DNA from: Oscillospiraceae bacterium
Lineage (GTDB): Bacteria > Bacillota > Clostridia > Oscillospirales > Oscillospiraceae
NCBI GenBank assembly: GCA_017501355.1
Contig: JAFVXA010000062.1
Coordinates: 1-59,027, forward strand
Direction of reading: 5' to 3'
DNA length: 59,027 bases
Shown here: positions 17,621 through 26,647 of the stretch, one piece after another
How positions within the stretch are numbered: the stretch's first letter is position 1
How the letters are laid out: every line of letters begins with the position of its first letter
Program-made: the position numbers and the translations under genes
The notes under the pieces: model-generated
The model's input: only the letters and a program-made list of their open reading frames with translations
What the model was told of the DNA's origin: nothing
The model's database searches: none

Positions 17621-20077
17621 TCACAACTCATTTACATCTGCCAGATTTTTCATCCCCGCGAGAGCGCAGACAGCCGCTGCCATCTTTCGCACGCGCAGGG
17701 TCTCCCCCTCCGCCGTGAGGCACAGATTGTCCCCCGCAAGGATCTCGCCGCCGAGCATTCCCTCCGCGATCACATCCTCCACCTCCCGCACGATCAGCCG
17801 CCGCAGGGGTCTTGCGCCATAGCGGGGATCATAGCCCCGCCGCGCCAACAGGTTCACTGCCTGCCCATCCGCCGCTATCGTCAGCGGGATCTCCCCCATC
17901 CGCCGTGCCAGCTCTCGCAGCAGCTTCTCTGCCACTGCCCGCAAGCCCTCTTCCCCAAGGGGGCGGAATACCACCGTTTCATCCAGACGGTTCAGAAATT
18001 CCGGACGGAAGGTGCGCCGCAGCTCCTCCTCTGTTCCCTTGCGGAGACGCTCGTAGCTGTCCGCTTCCGTCTCTGCCGCAAAGCCGAGAAGCTGCGGCGA
18101 GCGACTATGCTGCGCGCCCACGTTGGAGGTCAGGATCAGCACCGCATTCCGGAAATCCACCGTCCGCCCGTGGCTGTCGGTCACGCAGCCGTCCTCCAAA
18201 ATCTGCAGCAGCAGATTCCAGATCTCCTCATGGGCTTTTTCCACCTCGTCGAACAGCACCACACTGTAGGGGCGGCGGCGCACCCGCTCGGTCAGTTGCC
18301 CGCCGTCCTCATGTCCTACATAGCCTGGGGGCGCGCCCACCAGTCTTGCCGCCGTCCCCCGCTCCATGTATTCCGACATATCAAAGCGCAGCATGGCACT
18401 CTCATCGCCAAAGAGCTCCTCCGCCAGCGCTTTCGCCAGTTCCGTCTTGCCCACGCCCGTCGGACCGAGAAAGAGAAACGACCCCACTGGGCGCTTCGGG
18501 TCTTTCAGCCCCGTGCGGCTGCGGCGAATGGCGCGCGCAATGGCACTAATGGCTTCCTCCTGCCCCACTACCCGCCGCCGCAGTCTCTCCTCCAGCATCA
18601 GCAGCCGCTGCCCTTCGTCCTCCGTCAGCTTCTGCACAGGGATGCCCGTCCAGTCAGAGACCACTGCCGCGATATCCTCTTGTCCCACATAGTCCCGCTC
18701 CTGCTCTCTCCTCTGCCGCTCCTCCTGCATCTGCCGCAGGAAATCCTGCTCCACATAGCCAAGACGCTCGATCTCCCGAAAATTCCGTTTTGCCGCCGTG
18801 CGGTCTCTCGCGATCTCCTGCAGGCGAAGCTGCAGCGTCAGCTCGTTTCCAAAGCCCTCTTCCCTGCTGATCGCCCGCCGCGCCGCCGCCTCGTCTACAA
18901 GGTCGATGGCTTTGTCCGGCAGAAAGCGGTCGGGGATGCAGCGCTTCGACAGCCGCACCGCCGCCGTCAACGCTTCATCCGTGATAGTCAGATGGTGGTG
19001 GGTCTCATACTTGCTCCTGAGTCCCTGCAGGATCCGCAATGCCCCCTCTTCGTCGGGCTCCCGGATCTGCACATTCTGAAAACGGCGCTCCAGCGCCGCA
19101 TCCTTTTCGATGTAGCGCCGATATTCCCCGAAGGTGGTGGCGCCGATCACCTGCAGCTCTCCCCGGGACAAAGGGGGTTTGAGAATATTCGCCGCATCCA
19201 CCGCGCCCTCGGCGTTGCCCGCCCCCACAATGTTGTGAAGCTCGTCAATGAACAGGATCACTCCGCCATCCTTTTTCACATCCGCAATGATGCGGCGCAG
19301 GCGATCCTCGAACTCGCCGCGAAATTTCGTCCCCGCGATGAGCGATGCCATGTCCAGAGAGAGGACGCGTTTTCCCAGCAGCTCCGCAGGGGCATCCCCC
19401 TGCACGATGCGGCGTGCAAGCTCCTCCACCACCGCCGTCTTGCCCACGCCGGGCTCTCCCACCAGCACTGGGTTGTTCTTCGTGCGGCGGCAGAGGATCT
19501 CCACCATGCGGCGCAGCTCCTTGTCCCGTCCGATCACAGGGTCCAGCTTTCCTTCCTTCGCCTGCTGATTCATATCCACGGTGAAATCCCGCAGCAGCTT
19601 ACTCCCGTTCTCACGCGCCGCCTCCGCAGACGACGTATTGCCATAGCTCTGCCGCAGGGCGCAGCGCACCCGCACCGTCAGCACATTCACATCCGCCCCC
19701 GCCGTGCGCAGGACGCGGCACGCCATGTTCTGCCCGCTTTTCAGCAATCCCAACAGCAGGTGGAGCGGCTCAATGCGCCCGCCCCATTCCTTCGCCGTCT
19801 TTGCCGCTTCCTCCACCGCACCCCTTGCGTGCAGGGACAAGCCCTGCGCCGGGTCGTTGCCCCCTGCGCCTCTTCCCACACAGCCGATGACTGCGCTGCG
19901 GAGACTTCGCTCCGTCAGCTTCGCTTCCTCCAGCAGCTTCGCCGCCGCTGTATCCTTTTTTCTCGCCAGTCCCAACAGCAAATGCTCGCTGCCCACATAG
20001 ATATGTCCCAGTTCCCGCGCCGCCACCTGCGCAAAGCGCAGCACCTCGCGGCTGTCCTTCGTCAAATTGTCATTCAA
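17621..20077 (-). CDS. clpC: ClpC-type AAA+ unfoldase (Hsp100)
   Basis: ClpC unfolds proteins and feeds them to ClpP. Domains in order: double Clp-N repeat (~1-145), AAA+ domain D1 with Walker A GEPGVGKT and Walker B VILFIDE, a short coiled middle domain rich in Arg/Glu (too short for ClpB), then D2 with Walker A GPTGVGKT, Walker B VVLFDE, pore loop GYVG, and the C-terminal lid ([13 protein letters not shown]). The D1 pore loop reads KFRG instead of the usual KYRG. I chose TTG at 20077 ([15 protein letters not shown]) because AAGGAGG stands eight bases upstream; an ATG 14 codons earlier lacks a binding site. No ctsR, mcsA or mcsB is adjacent. ClpC versus ClpA-like is decided by length (818) and middle region. 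Confidence 0.93.
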   Translation of the reverse strand: MNDNLTKDSREVLRFAQVAARELGHIYVGSEHLLLGLARKKDTAAAKLLEEAKLTERSLRSAVIGCVGRGAGGNDPAQGLSLHARGAVEEAAKTAKEWGGRIEPLHLLLGLLKSGQNMACRVLRTAGADVNVLTVRVRCALRQSYGNTSSAEAARENGSKLLRDFTVDMNQQAKEGKLDPVIGRDKELRRMVEILCRRTKNNPVLVGEPGVGKTAVVEELARRIVQGDAPAELLGKRVLSLDMASLIAGTKFRGEFEDRLRRIIADVKKDGGVILFIDELHNIVGAGNAEGAVDAANILKPPLSRGELQVIGATTFGEYRRYIEKDAALERRFQNVQIREPDEEGALRILQGLRSKYETHHHLTITDEALTAAVRLSKRCIPDRFLPDKAIDLVDEAAARRAISREEGFGNELTLQLRLQEIARDRTAAKRNFREIERLGYVEQDFLRQMQEERQRREQERDYVGQEDIAAVVSDWTGIPVQKLTEDEGQRLLMLEERLRRRVVGQEEAISAIARAIRRSRTGLKDPKRPVGSFLFLGPTGVGKTELAKALAEELFGDESAMLRFDMSEYMERGTAARLVGAPPGYVGHEDGGQLTERVRRRPYSVVLFDEVEKAHEEIWNLLLQILEDGCVTDSHGRTVDFRNAVLILTSNVGAQHSRSPQLLGFAAETEADSYERLRKGTEEELRRTFRPEFLNRLDETVVFRPLGEEGLRAVAEKLLRELARRMGEIPLTIAADGQAVNLLARRGYDPRYGARPLRRLIVREVEDVIAEGMLGGEILAGDNLCLTAEGETLRVRKMAAAVCALAGMKNLADVNEL

Positions 20078-20193
20078 GCAAGCGTCCTCCTTCCGTACAT
20101 CTATGGGGAGCATTTCCACTGCCGGTCCAATTTATACCACCTCGCTTATCCCCGCTATCACACAAAATTTATCGAATGAGCAAAAAATACAGC

Positions 20194-20222
20194 TTGCATT
20201 TTTATCCACAAGGCGCTATGAT
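20194..20222 (+). promoter_or_regulatory. sigma-A promoter of ferredoxin gene
   Basis: TTGCAT (20194-20199), 17-bp spacer, TATGAT (20217-20222). It lies 31 bp before the ferredoxin ATG and diverges from clpC. Confidence 0.8.
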
Positions 20223-20252
20223 GTAGTTACAAATTTTTTTGGAGGTGCTCCT

Positions 20253-20423
20253 ATGGCTTACAAGATTACTGATTCCTGCGTTTCCTGCGGTACCTGCGCA
20301 GGCGTTTGCCCTGTTGGCGCTATTTCCGAGGGTGACGGCAAGTACGTCATCGATGCAGGCGCTTGCCTGTCCTGCGGCGCTTGCGCTGGCGCTTGCCCCA
20401 CCGGCGCTATCGAAGAGGCATAA
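20253..20423 (+). CDS. 2[4Fe-4S] clostridial-type ferredoxin
   Basis: A 56-residue low-potential electron carrier of the cytosol, serving hydrogenases, pyruvate:ferredoxin oxidoreductase and related enzymes in anaerobes. Two CxxCxxCxxxCP motifs are intact: CVSCGTCAGVCP at residues 9-20 and CLSCGACAGACP at 38-49. Together they bind two cubane clusters. The start MAYKITDSCVSCGTC follows GGAGGTGCTCCT. A longer in-frame upstream reading exists but overlaps clpC and lacks support. Flanked by its own promoter and terminator, so it is monocistronic. Confidence 0.97.
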   Translation: MAYKITDSCVSCGTCAGVCPVGAISEGDGKYVIDAGACLSCGACAGACPTGAIEEA

Positions 20424-20446
20424 ACTAATTACATAGTTTTGCAGCG

Positions 20447-20473
20447 GCACCGCAAGCGAAACGCTTGCGGTGC
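20447..20473 (+). terminator. terminator of ferredoxin gene
   Basis: A 12-bp stem GCACCGCAAGCG/CGCTTGCGGTGC with loop AAA, followed by TTCTCTTTTTTT. Confidence 0.92.
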
Positions 20474-20522
20474 TTCTCTTTTTTTAGTAGAATAAGCTTA
20501 ATGACAGCGAAGGAGGGATGAA

Positions 20523-21254
20523 ATGGAATTGCACGAAGCCGTTTGCGGTGGGCGTTTTTCTCTGTATTATCATCCCGACCTGTTTAAGCCCGGTACAGAC
20601 TCCTTTCTGCTGGGTGACTTTGCTGCCCCCCGCATGGGCGACAAGGTCTGCGACCTTGGCGCAGGTACCGGTCTGCTGGGTCTGCTGCTGTTTGCGCGGC
20701 AGAGCGAACTGACCGTTGCCAATGTAGAACTGCAGGAACGTTCCATCGCCCTTGCTGAAAAAAGCTTCCGCGAAAGCGGACTGATCGAGCGCTGCAGCTT
20801 CCATCACGGCGATTTAAAGGACAGAAAAAGCCTCCCCCCTGCGGGCAGCATGGATTATGTGGTGAGCAATCCCCCCTACTATTCCCCCGCCGCAGGGCAG
20901 GCACCCCAGAGCGATCCCCTCCGCACCGCGCGGACAGAGGATAGCTGCACCCTCGCAGATGTTGCGAACGCCGCGAAGTATCTGCTGCGCTGGGGCGGGC
21001 GCTTTGCCATGGTGCATCGCGCCGAGCGGCTGACAGATGTGCTCTGTACTTTGCGCGAGCACGGTCTTGAGCCAAAGCGCCTGCGCCTTGCTCAGCACAA
21101 AGCCGATTCCGCGCCTTCCATCGTACTGGTGGAAGCGGTGCGCGGCGGCAAAAGCGGACTTGTGACCGAGCCTACACTGGTGCTTCACGGCGCAGACAAC
21201 CGCGAAACCCCCGAATTGCAGCGAATCTATTTCAGACAGGAGCAAGAGCTATGA
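20523..21254 (+). CDS. TrmN6/YabB-like tRNA adenine-N6 methyltransferase
   Basis: A SAM-dependent class I methyltransferase of 243 residues. The SAM-binding motif is CDLGAGTGLLGLL at about 43-55, and the amino-methyltransferase motif IV is SNPPYYSP at about 115-122. NPPY points to methylation of an exocyclic amine, and the close match is to tRNA1(Val) A37 N6-methyltransferase (YabB in B. subtilis). The start follows GGAGGGATGAA. It overlaps rsmI by four bases (ATGA), the same pairing seen in many Firmicutes (yabB-yazA-yabC), but the GIY-YIG gene yazA is missing here. Confidence 0.88.
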   Translation: MELHEAVCGGRFSLYYHPDLFKPGTDSFLLGDFAAPRMGDKVCDLGAGTGLLGLLLFARQSELTVANVELQERSIALAEKSFRESGLIERCSFHHGDLKDRKSLPPAGSMDYVVSNPPYYSPAAGQAPQSDPLRTARTEDSCTLADVANAAKYLLRWGGRFAMVHRAERLTDVLCTLREHGLEPKRLRLAQHKADSAPSIVLVEAVRGGKSGLVTEPTLVLHGADNRETPELQRIYFRQEQEL

Positions 21255-22087
21255 GCGGCATTTTATATCTGGTAGCGACCCCCATCGGCAACCTCGGCGA
21301 TTTCAGCCCCCGCGCAGTGGATACCCTGCAGCAGGTGGACTTTATCGCAGCAGAGGATACCCGTGTTTCGCTGAAGCTGCTGAATCACTTCGGCATCAAA
21401 AGGCAGCTCATCAGCTACCACGAACATAATCAGGCAGCGGCAGGTCCCGCTATCGTGGAGCGCCTGCTCGGCGGCGAAAGCTGCGCCCTTGTGACGGACG
21501 CAGGCATGCCCGCCATCAGCGACCCCGGCGAGGGCTTGGTGCGTCTTGCTGCGGAAAGCGGCATCGAGGTTCAGGCGATCCCCGGCTGCTGCGCCGCCAT
21601 TGCGGCACTGGCAGTATCGGGTCTCCCCACAGGGCGCTTCACCTTTGAGGGCTTCCTCTCCATGAATAAAAAAAGCCGCAGAGAGCATCTGCAGTCCTTG
21701 AAAAACGAAAAGCGCACCATGATCTTCCATGAAGCCCCCCACAAGCTTCCCTCCACCCTCAAGGATTTCGCAGAAACCTTTGGCGCTGACCGCCCCATGA
21801 CTCTCTCCCGCGAGCTCACCAAGCTCCACGAGGAGACCATGCGCTGCACCGTGGGTGAAGCCATTGCCCACTACGAGGAACATACCCCCCGGGGCGAATA
21901 TGTGCTGATCATCTCCGGCGCACCAGAGGAGGATGAGGAAACCGGTCTTACCATGGAGGATGCCGTCGCAAGAGTGCTAAGCCTGCGAGAGAATGGACTT
22001 CGCATGAAGGAAGCCGTGAAGCAGGCAGCGGAGGAAACCGGATTTCCCAAGAACGAGCTTTACAATGCCGCCCTCGCGGCTGAATAA
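21251..22087 (+). CDS. rsmI: 16S rRNA C1402 2'-O-methyltransferase RsmI
   Basis: RsmI methylates the ribose of C1402 in the decoding centre of 16S rRNA. The 278-residue protein is of the tetrapyrrole-methylase (SPOUT-unrelated, class III) fold. It has YLVATPIGNLGDFSPRA at the N-terminus, AAEDTRVSLKLL, the SAM region CALVTDAGMPAISDPGE, and FEGFL followed by NEKRTMIFHEAPHKL. All these are standard. Translationally coupled to the gene before it and followed by a terminator. Confidence 0.96.
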   Translation: MSGILYLVATPIGNLGDFSPRAVDTLQQVDFIAAEDTRVSLKLLNHFGIKRQLISYHEHNQAAAGPAIVERLLGGESCALVTDAGMPAISDPGEGLVRLAAESGIEVQAIPGCCAAIAALAVSGLPTGRFTFEGFLSMNKKSRREHLQSLKNEKRTMIFHEAPHKLPSTLKDFAETFGADRPMTLSRELTKLHEETMRCTVGEAIAHYEEHTPRGEYVLIISGAPEEDEETGLTMEDAVARVLSLRENGLRMKEAVKQAAEETGFPKNELYNAALAAE

Positions 22088-22089
22088 AA

Positions 22090-22129
22090 AAACGGATCAG
22101 TCTGCAATGAAAAGCAGTCTGATCCGTTT
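22090..22129. terminator. bidirectional terminator between rsmI and DHHW gene
   Basis: Stem AAACGGATCAG/CTGATCCGTTT extended inside by CTGC/GCAG. U-rich tracts follow on both strands, serving the converging rsmI and DHHW genes. Confidence 0.85.
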
Positions 22130-22137
22130 CATTTTGT

Positions 22138-23244
22138 TTACTTCAGCGCCGTAGAGCTGTTGAGCATCATGGTACTGTAGAGGAACAGCACATCCTGCTC
22201 ATCGAACTGCAGAAATGCGCCGATGAAATCACTCTGGATATAGCGGATATCCACCACCGTGATCTTGGCGTAGCCTTCCAGAAGCAGAGGGGTAATGCTG
22301 CTGCCGAAGGAGTCGCGGAAGATCACCAGCTCCTTGTCCGTCTCGGCAAGGGGGTTTTCGATGGTGATCAGCGCCTCTGCGCCGGAGAGGAAAAGATCAT
22401 AAGGGTCTTTCCCCTCTGCCGCAGCCAAGTCGTAGATGCTGCCCTCCCGCCAGAAGCCGTCGTCACCGAGATACTGCACCTTCGCCGCCTCCAGCACATC
22501 ACTCGTCAGATAGGTCAGTGCGTCCGGCTTAAGAGGCAGCGCAGACTGACCGGTGTAGACACCGTAAAAGGGCACATCCAGTGTCACCTCGGTAAACTCA
22601 CCGCTGTGCTGTGCACCCATGGCTGCCGCCAGCTCTGCTGCCACATCACGGATGCACTCCTGCCGCCAGTGGGTGTCGGTGCGGTAATAATCCTCCTGAG
22701 AGAGCAGGTAGAACAGATCGACATAGGTCATCTGCTCCGTCTTGCTCCGCATCAGCGCCACCAGTTCCTTATAATCCAACGCAGGATAGCCGTTTGCCTC
22801 TGCAAGAAAATAATTCTTGTCCGGCACGATAGAGAAATAGGTCTTTACATCCGCCCCTGCAAGGAACATCTCATAAATGTGATTGAAGCGCCCCGCTGCG
22901 TGATCCAGCATATTCTCCTGCAGGGGATATTCCAGCTTGGAGACATGACCGTCCGCTACATAAATGTCGTTGTTGCTCTTCTGGCGGAAGAGATAACGGA
23001 CCGAGAGGGCTTTCAAACGGCGAAAGCTCTCCCGCAAAGGGAACTGATCCTGGGAATAGGTCTCAAAATCCTTTGTAAAGCTGCCATCGAGTACCGTTTC
23101 GCTATTCAGCGCAGGAAACAGCGCCAGCGCGCGGCGTTCGCTGTCGGAATACTGCTTCGCGGGGGAGAACCACGCAAAGAGCGCGAGAGAAAGCATCACC
23201 GCACCCGTCAGCAGGAGCACCGCCAGATCTTTATTCTTTTTCAT
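22138..23244 (-). CDS. DHHW-family exported protein (AlgJ/AlgX-like, O-acylation partner)
   Basis: 368 residues starting MKKNKDLAVLLLTGAVMLSL, with one N-terminal membrane anchor or signal helix followed by a large extracellular domain. The DTHW motif (YYRTDTHWRQECI) and the Ser-containing RDSFGSS segment fit DHHW/SGNH-like proteins that work with MBOAT acyltransferases in acetylating exported polysaccharides (as AlgJ/AlgX with AlgI). The gene lies 13 bp after the MBOAT gene, so they form a pair. The acceptor polymer is not evident; no polysaccharide synthase is nearby. The start at 23244 is preceded by AAGGGGGGTACTGCA. Confidence 0.85.
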   Translation of the reverse strand: MKKNKDLAVLLLTGAVMLSLALFAWFSPAKQYSDSERRALALFPALNSETVLDGSFTKDFETYSQDQFPLRESFRRLKALSVRYLFRQKSNNDIYVADGHVSKLEYPLQENMLDHAAGRFNHIYEMFLAGADVKTYFSIVPDKNYFLAEANGYPALDYKELVALMRSKTEQMTYVDLFYLLSQEDYYRTDTHWRQECIRDVAAELAAAMGAQHSGEFTEVTLDVPFYGVYTGQSALPLKPDALTYLTSDVLEAAKVQYLGDDGFWREGSIYDLAAAEGKDPYDLFLSGAEALITIENPLAETDKELVIFRDSFGSSITPLLLEGYAKITVVDIRYIQSDFIGAFLQFDEQDVLFLYSTMMLNSSTALK

Positions 23245-23257
23245 TGCAGTACCCCCC

Positions 23258-24658
23258 TTAGAAGCGGAAATACAGGAACGGGTTGAAAGAACCGTCCACA
23301 AGATATGCTGTCATCACCAGCAGCAGCGCGACGAGCACCACAGGCTCTGCCACAGCGAGAACCTTTGCGCCACCTTCGGTTTCCTGCAGGCGGGTCGCTG
23401 CCATTTTCGGCAGTGGAGTTGCACCGATGATGGCAATCAGCAGAATGAAGCCGTAGTTGCGCAGCTCATACACTGCCTCGGTGGAACTCAGTGCAATGCT
23501 GCCCGCACCAAACAGACCACCGATGTCGCCCATCGCCTGCGTCATATCTGCCGCGTTGAAGATCACAAAGCTCACCAGCACCGCAAACAGCACGTAGATA
23601 TGGCTCAACGCAGGTACGCGGTTCAGGTGCTTGAGCAAAAACAGCTTTTCGATCACCAGCAGCACCGCAAAGAACAGGCCCCACACAACAAAATTCCACG
23701 CCGCGCCGTGCCAGAGACCCGTCAGCATCCAGACAACGAAGATGTTGAAGAGCTGCCGTGCCGTACCTCTGCGGTTGCCGCCGAGGGGAATATACACATA
23801 GTCACGGAACCAGCTGCCGAGGGACATGTGCCAGCGCCGCCAGAACTCCGTGACACTGCGGGAAATGTAGGGATAGTTGAAGTTCTCCATGAAGTCCATA
23901 CCGAAGATCTTGCCAAGTCCGATTGCCATATCACTGTAACCGGAGAAATCAAAGTAGATGTGCAGCATAAACGCCACCGCATACATCCAGTAAAACAGCA
24001 CAGACTTATCATCGGATGCGCGGAATATATCGCAGAGCTCACCTAAAGCGTTGGCAATGAGGATCTTCTTCGCAAGACCCAGAGTAAATCGCCGCACACC
24101 TGCCGAAGCCTTTGCCACGCTATGAGTGCGGTGTTCCAGCTGCTTTTCCACGTCTACATAGCGGACAATAGGACCTGCGATCAACTGAGGGAACATGGCG
24201 GTGTATGCTGCGAGAGTCACAGGGTTCTTCTGTGCCGCCGTGTCACCACGGTAGACATCCACCGTATAGCTCATGATCTGGAAGGTGTAGAAGCTGATGC
24301 CGATGGGCAGCGCCACCTTGGGAATGGCAAGCGCCACACCAGTCAGCGCTTCAAAGTTTTCCGCAAAGAAGCCGGAATACTTAAACCAGCCAAGAATCGC
24401 AAGAAAGGTCGTCACCGCCGCGGTCAAAAAGAGCTTCGCCGCTCCAGTACCTCTCGTCCTGCCAATCAGCAGACCGAACACATAGCCCACCGCGATCACA
24501 GCCGCCATCAGCAGCACATAGCGGGGCTCGCCCCAGGCGTAGAACAGCAGACTCATGGCGAGCAGCACGGTGTTTTTCAGCCCTTTCGGCGCAAGGAAAT
24601 ACAGTGCCAGTGTGCAGGGAAGAAAATAATACAAAAATGGGATTCCGGAAAACAGCAT
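23258..24658 (-). CDS. MBOAT O-acyltransferase (AlgI/DltB/PatA-like)
   Basis: A polytopic membrane protein of 466 residues that moves acyl groups, usually acetyl, across the membrane for transfer to an exported polymer. Core motifs are YFDFSGYSDMAIGLGKIFGM, then RRWHMSLGSWFRDYVYIPLG and the putative active histidine in LTGLWHGAAWNFVVWG. Ten or more hydrophobic helices are visible. Its partner is the DHHW protein downstream. The GAGGTAAACGAT site fits the ATG at 24658. It begins just past the terminator of the lipoprotein gene, so it may be read through from the sigma-factor operon or have its own weak promoter. Confidence 0.93.
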   Translation of the reverse strand: MLFSGIPFLYYFLPCTLALYFLAPKGLKNTVLLAMSLLFYAWGEPRYVLLMAAVIAVGYVFGLLIGRTRGTGAAKLFLTAAVTTFLAILGWFKYSGFFAENFEALTGVALAIPKVALPIGISFYTFQIMSYTVDVYRGDTAAQKNPVTLAAYTAMFPQLIAGPIVRYVDVEKQLEHRTHSVAKASAGVRRFTLGLAKKILIANALGELCDIFRASDDKSVLFYWMYAVAFMLHIYFDFSGYSDMAIGLGKIFGMDFMENFNYPYISRSVTEFWRRWHMSLGSWFRDYVYIPLGGNRRGTARQLFNIFVVWMLTGLWHGAAWNFVVWGLFFAVLLVIEKLFLLKHLNRVPALSHIYVLFAVLVSFVIFNAADMTQAMGDIGGLFGAGSIALSSTEAVYELRNYGFILLIAIIGATPLPKMAATRLQETEGGAKVLAVAEPVVLVALLLVMTAYLVDGSFNPFLYFRF

Positions 24659-24674
24659 ATCGTTTACCTCATTA

Positions 24675-24708
24675 AAAAACGGGTGCGGACTTGTCCGCGC
24701 CCGTTTTT
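24675..24708 (-). terminator. terminator after the lipoprotein gene
   Basis: An interrupted stem AAAAACGGG-GCGGAC/GTCCGC-CCCGTTTTT with U-run on the minus strand. It separates the ECF module from the MBOAT gene by only 16 bp. Confidence 0.85.
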
Positions 24709-24721
24709 CTGTGTGTAAGTT

Positions 24722-25411
24722 TTAGCCCTCGAGGGTCAGAGGACTCATAACGAAGAACACCTTGTTGCCAACGCTTGCAACGCGGGTTTCCTCAGCTGCC
24801 ACGCAGATGTTCCAGCGGGGGTTGCAGTTTGCCTTCAGGTTCTCCATGAAAGCGTTCACATCAGCGCCGTCCTCGAGAGTGAAGATATAACCGACAAAGG
24901 CGATGGAGCCGATCATGGGCATGAACACAGCGCCCTCCTGGAAGCCGGTGACCTCGTAGTTGTCGAAGCCGGACAGGAGACCGGGCTCAACAGGCATTGC
25001 ACCTGCGCCGAACTTGATGACCTCGTGGGTGCTCAGAGCGGTAGCGATATCGAGAGCAGAAGCGTTAGCCATGCCCTCAAATGCCTTCTGCAGCTGTGCT
25101 GCCACGGTGTCACCAGAAGCTGCGGGAGCTTCCTGCTCGGGCTGCTGCTCGGGCTGAGGATCGGCGGGAACTTCAGGGGTAGCGGGCTCGTTCTCAACAG
25201 GTGCGTTGGGGTCAGCTGCAGGCTGATCGTCCACTGCGGGTTCTTCCTCAACTTCGCCCTCTTCGGTCTCGCCGTCGGTCACAGTCTCATCGTCCACGAT
25301 CTCTTCCTCACCTGCGGGAGCATCATTCTCCTCAGCATCGCCGGAAGCGCCGCAAGCGGCAAGGGACAGGATCATGGTCAGTGCCAGGATCAGGGAAAGA
25401 ATCTTCTTCAT
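24722..25411 (-). CDS. secreted lipoprotein with acidic Pro/Glu linker, unknown function
   Basis: A 229-residue lipoprotein. It starts MKKILSLILALTMILSLAAC, a signal peptide ending in the lipobox LAAC. The next ~90 residues are a disordered acidic linker of Glu, Asp, Pro and Ala, giving reach through the cell wall. The final ~120 residues (from TVAAQLQKAFEGM) form a small domain of unknown family with the FVGYIFTLEDGADVNAFMEN region. It lies 40 bp after the anti-sigma gene in the same direction, so it is likely an effector or sensor of that module. The chosen ATG has AAAAGGAGAACCCAAACA upstream. Confidence 0.85.
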   Translation of the reverse strand: MKKILSLILALTMILSLAACGASGDAEENDAPAGEEEIVDDETVTDGETEEGEVEEEPAVDDQPAADPNAPVENEPATPEVPADPQPEQQPEQEAPAASGDTVAAQLQKAFEGMANASALDIATALSTHEVIKFGAGAMPVEPGLLSGFDNYEVTGFQEGAVFMPMIGSIAFVGYIFTLEDGADVNAFMENLKANCNPRWNICVAAEETRVASVGNKVFFVMSPLTLEG

Positions 25412-25451
25412 TGTTTGGGTTCTCCTTTTATGTTTTAAAATTTGTTTCGTT

Positions 25452-25994
25452 TTATTCCTTCGTCGCGGAAACTGTCCAGCAGTTTTCCTCGGCGTCAAAG
25501 GCAAGGGTCATCAGGGTCGTATCATCACCCTGAACAGTGAGGATGTATTCCTCGTCGGTGTCTATGTTCTGAATCGCCCAGTACAGGGTGGTCGTTCCGG
25601 CATCGACGGTGTTCACTTCCGTTCCGTCCTCTGCCATCAGCGCACCGTGGGAGACATGCAGCTGCGCTGCCGTTTCCGTCTCCACTGTCACAGGCAGGCA
25701 CATGGAAGCGATGGCTCTCGCAGTCATGGGGGTATTGGCAGAAAAGGCTGTTGCCCTCTCCGTTACCTCCACTCCATCCATCCGCAGCGTCACGTTGCCA
25801 CCCTGAGGCAGCAGAGATACGCTTGCCACCAGAATGAGGCAGGCTGCCACAGCCGTGGTCATCCATCGACGGATGGGTTGCTTGCGCTCTACCGGCTTTG
25901 CAGGGGCGGATCTCGCCATCTCCAGCACTTTGCCGCGCAGCTCCGCCGGTGCGGTCATATTTTGATATGCGGTTTTCTGCACTTCAGTGAACAT
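25452..25994 (-). CDS. probable anti-sigma factor (single-pass membrane protein)
   Basis: 180 residues: an N-terminal cytosolic part of ~44 residues (MFTEVQKTAYQNMTAPAELR), a single membrane helix (WMTTAVAACLILVASVSLLP), and an extracellular domain of ~115 residues. The start overlaps the end of the sigma-factor gene by 11 bases, the usual layout of a sigma/anti-sigma pair. It lacks the zinc-binding HxxxCxxC motif of ZAS-type anti-sigma factors. The role is inferred from position and topology and not from a recognised domain. Confidence 0.7.
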   Translation of the reverse strand: MFTEVQKTAYQNMTAPAELRGKVLEMARSAPAKPVERKQPIRRWMTTAVAACLILVASVSLLPQGGNVTLRMDGVEVTERATAFSANTPMTARAIASMCLPVTVETETAAQLHVSHGALMAEDGTEVNTVDAGTTTLYWAIQNIDTDEEYILTVQGDDTTLMTLAFDAEENCWTVSATKE

Positions 25995-26490
25995 GTCGTT
26001 TCCCTTCCTGCAAAAGTTCTTTCAAGGCTTCCCGCCCACGGCTCAGCCGCATTTTCACCGCCGAAACGGAGATGCCAAGCATCTGCGCTGTCTTTTCCAC
26101 CGGGAAACCTTCCAGATGGTGCAGCACAATGGCGCTGCGGTGTTTTTCGGGAATGTGGGCAAGGGTCTGCAGCAGCGAATGGAGTCCATCCTCTTCCTGC
26201 GTTTCCGCCGCGATCTCCCCCGCCTCCTCCAGCGGAACGTAACTGCGGACTTTTTTCTGCCGCAGCAGATCCAGCGAGCGATTCACCGTCACGCGGATCA
26301 GCCATGCACGCTCCTGCTCTTCGTCAGAAAAGGTGGGTGCGGCACTGATATAGCGGGCAAACGCATCCTGCACGGCATCCTGCGCATCTTCACTGTTGCC
26401 CAGATGCGACATCGCAACGCGGTACAGCATGTTTGCATGGCGGTCGTACGCCGCAGCGATCAACGCCTCGCGGCTGCTTGACTGACTCAT
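25984..26490 (-). CDS. ECF-subfamily RNA polymerase sigma factor
   Basis: A 168-residue sigma-70 factor with only regions 2 and 4. Region 2 is visible as LYRVAMSHLGNSEDAQDAVQ (the DA..D.. pattern) and WLIRVTVNRSLDLLR, and region 4 as HIPEKHRSAIVLHHLEGFPV plus the helix-turn-helix AQMLGISVSAVKMRLSRGRE. It would direct transcription in response to an envelope signal relayed by the anti-sigma protein. The ATG at 26490 stands eight bases after GGAGGG; the GTG three codons upstream lies inside that site. Confidence 0.94.
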   Translation of the reverse strand: MSQSSSREALIAAAYDRHANMLYRVAMSHLGNSEDAQDAVQDAFARYISAAPTFSDEEQERAWLIRVTVNRSLDLLRQKKVRSYVPLEEAGEIAAETQEEDGLHSLLQTLAHIPEKHRSAIVLHHLEGFPVEKTAQMLGISVSAVKMRLSRGREALKELLQEGKRHVH

Positions 26491-26512
26491 CCGAACCACC
26501 CTCCTATCCTTA

Positions 26513-26540
26513 AAACGTTTGAGACTCCGCTCAGGTCACA
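26513..26540 (-). promoter_or_regulatory. candidate ECF-type autoregulatory promoter
   Basis: On the minus strand TGTGACC (26534-26540), a 16-bp gap and CGTTT (26513-26517) resemble the AAC/CGT-type promoters of many ECF factors, just upstream of the sigma gene. The motif is short and the match may be chance. Confidence 0.35.
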
Positions 26541-26647
26541 TTTTTCAAAAATTTTTTCAAGGTTTTTTCAAACTATTTTCCCTACTTCATATATAACATA
26601 TACACAACCTGTTTTCCACCGTTATCGCGACGGCTTTTCGCGAAAAA

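Noticed and set aside
20067-20423. 118-residue ferredoxin ORF
   Set aside because: The first 62 residues overlap clpC and its upstream region; promoter and GGAGG site point to the 56-residue form.
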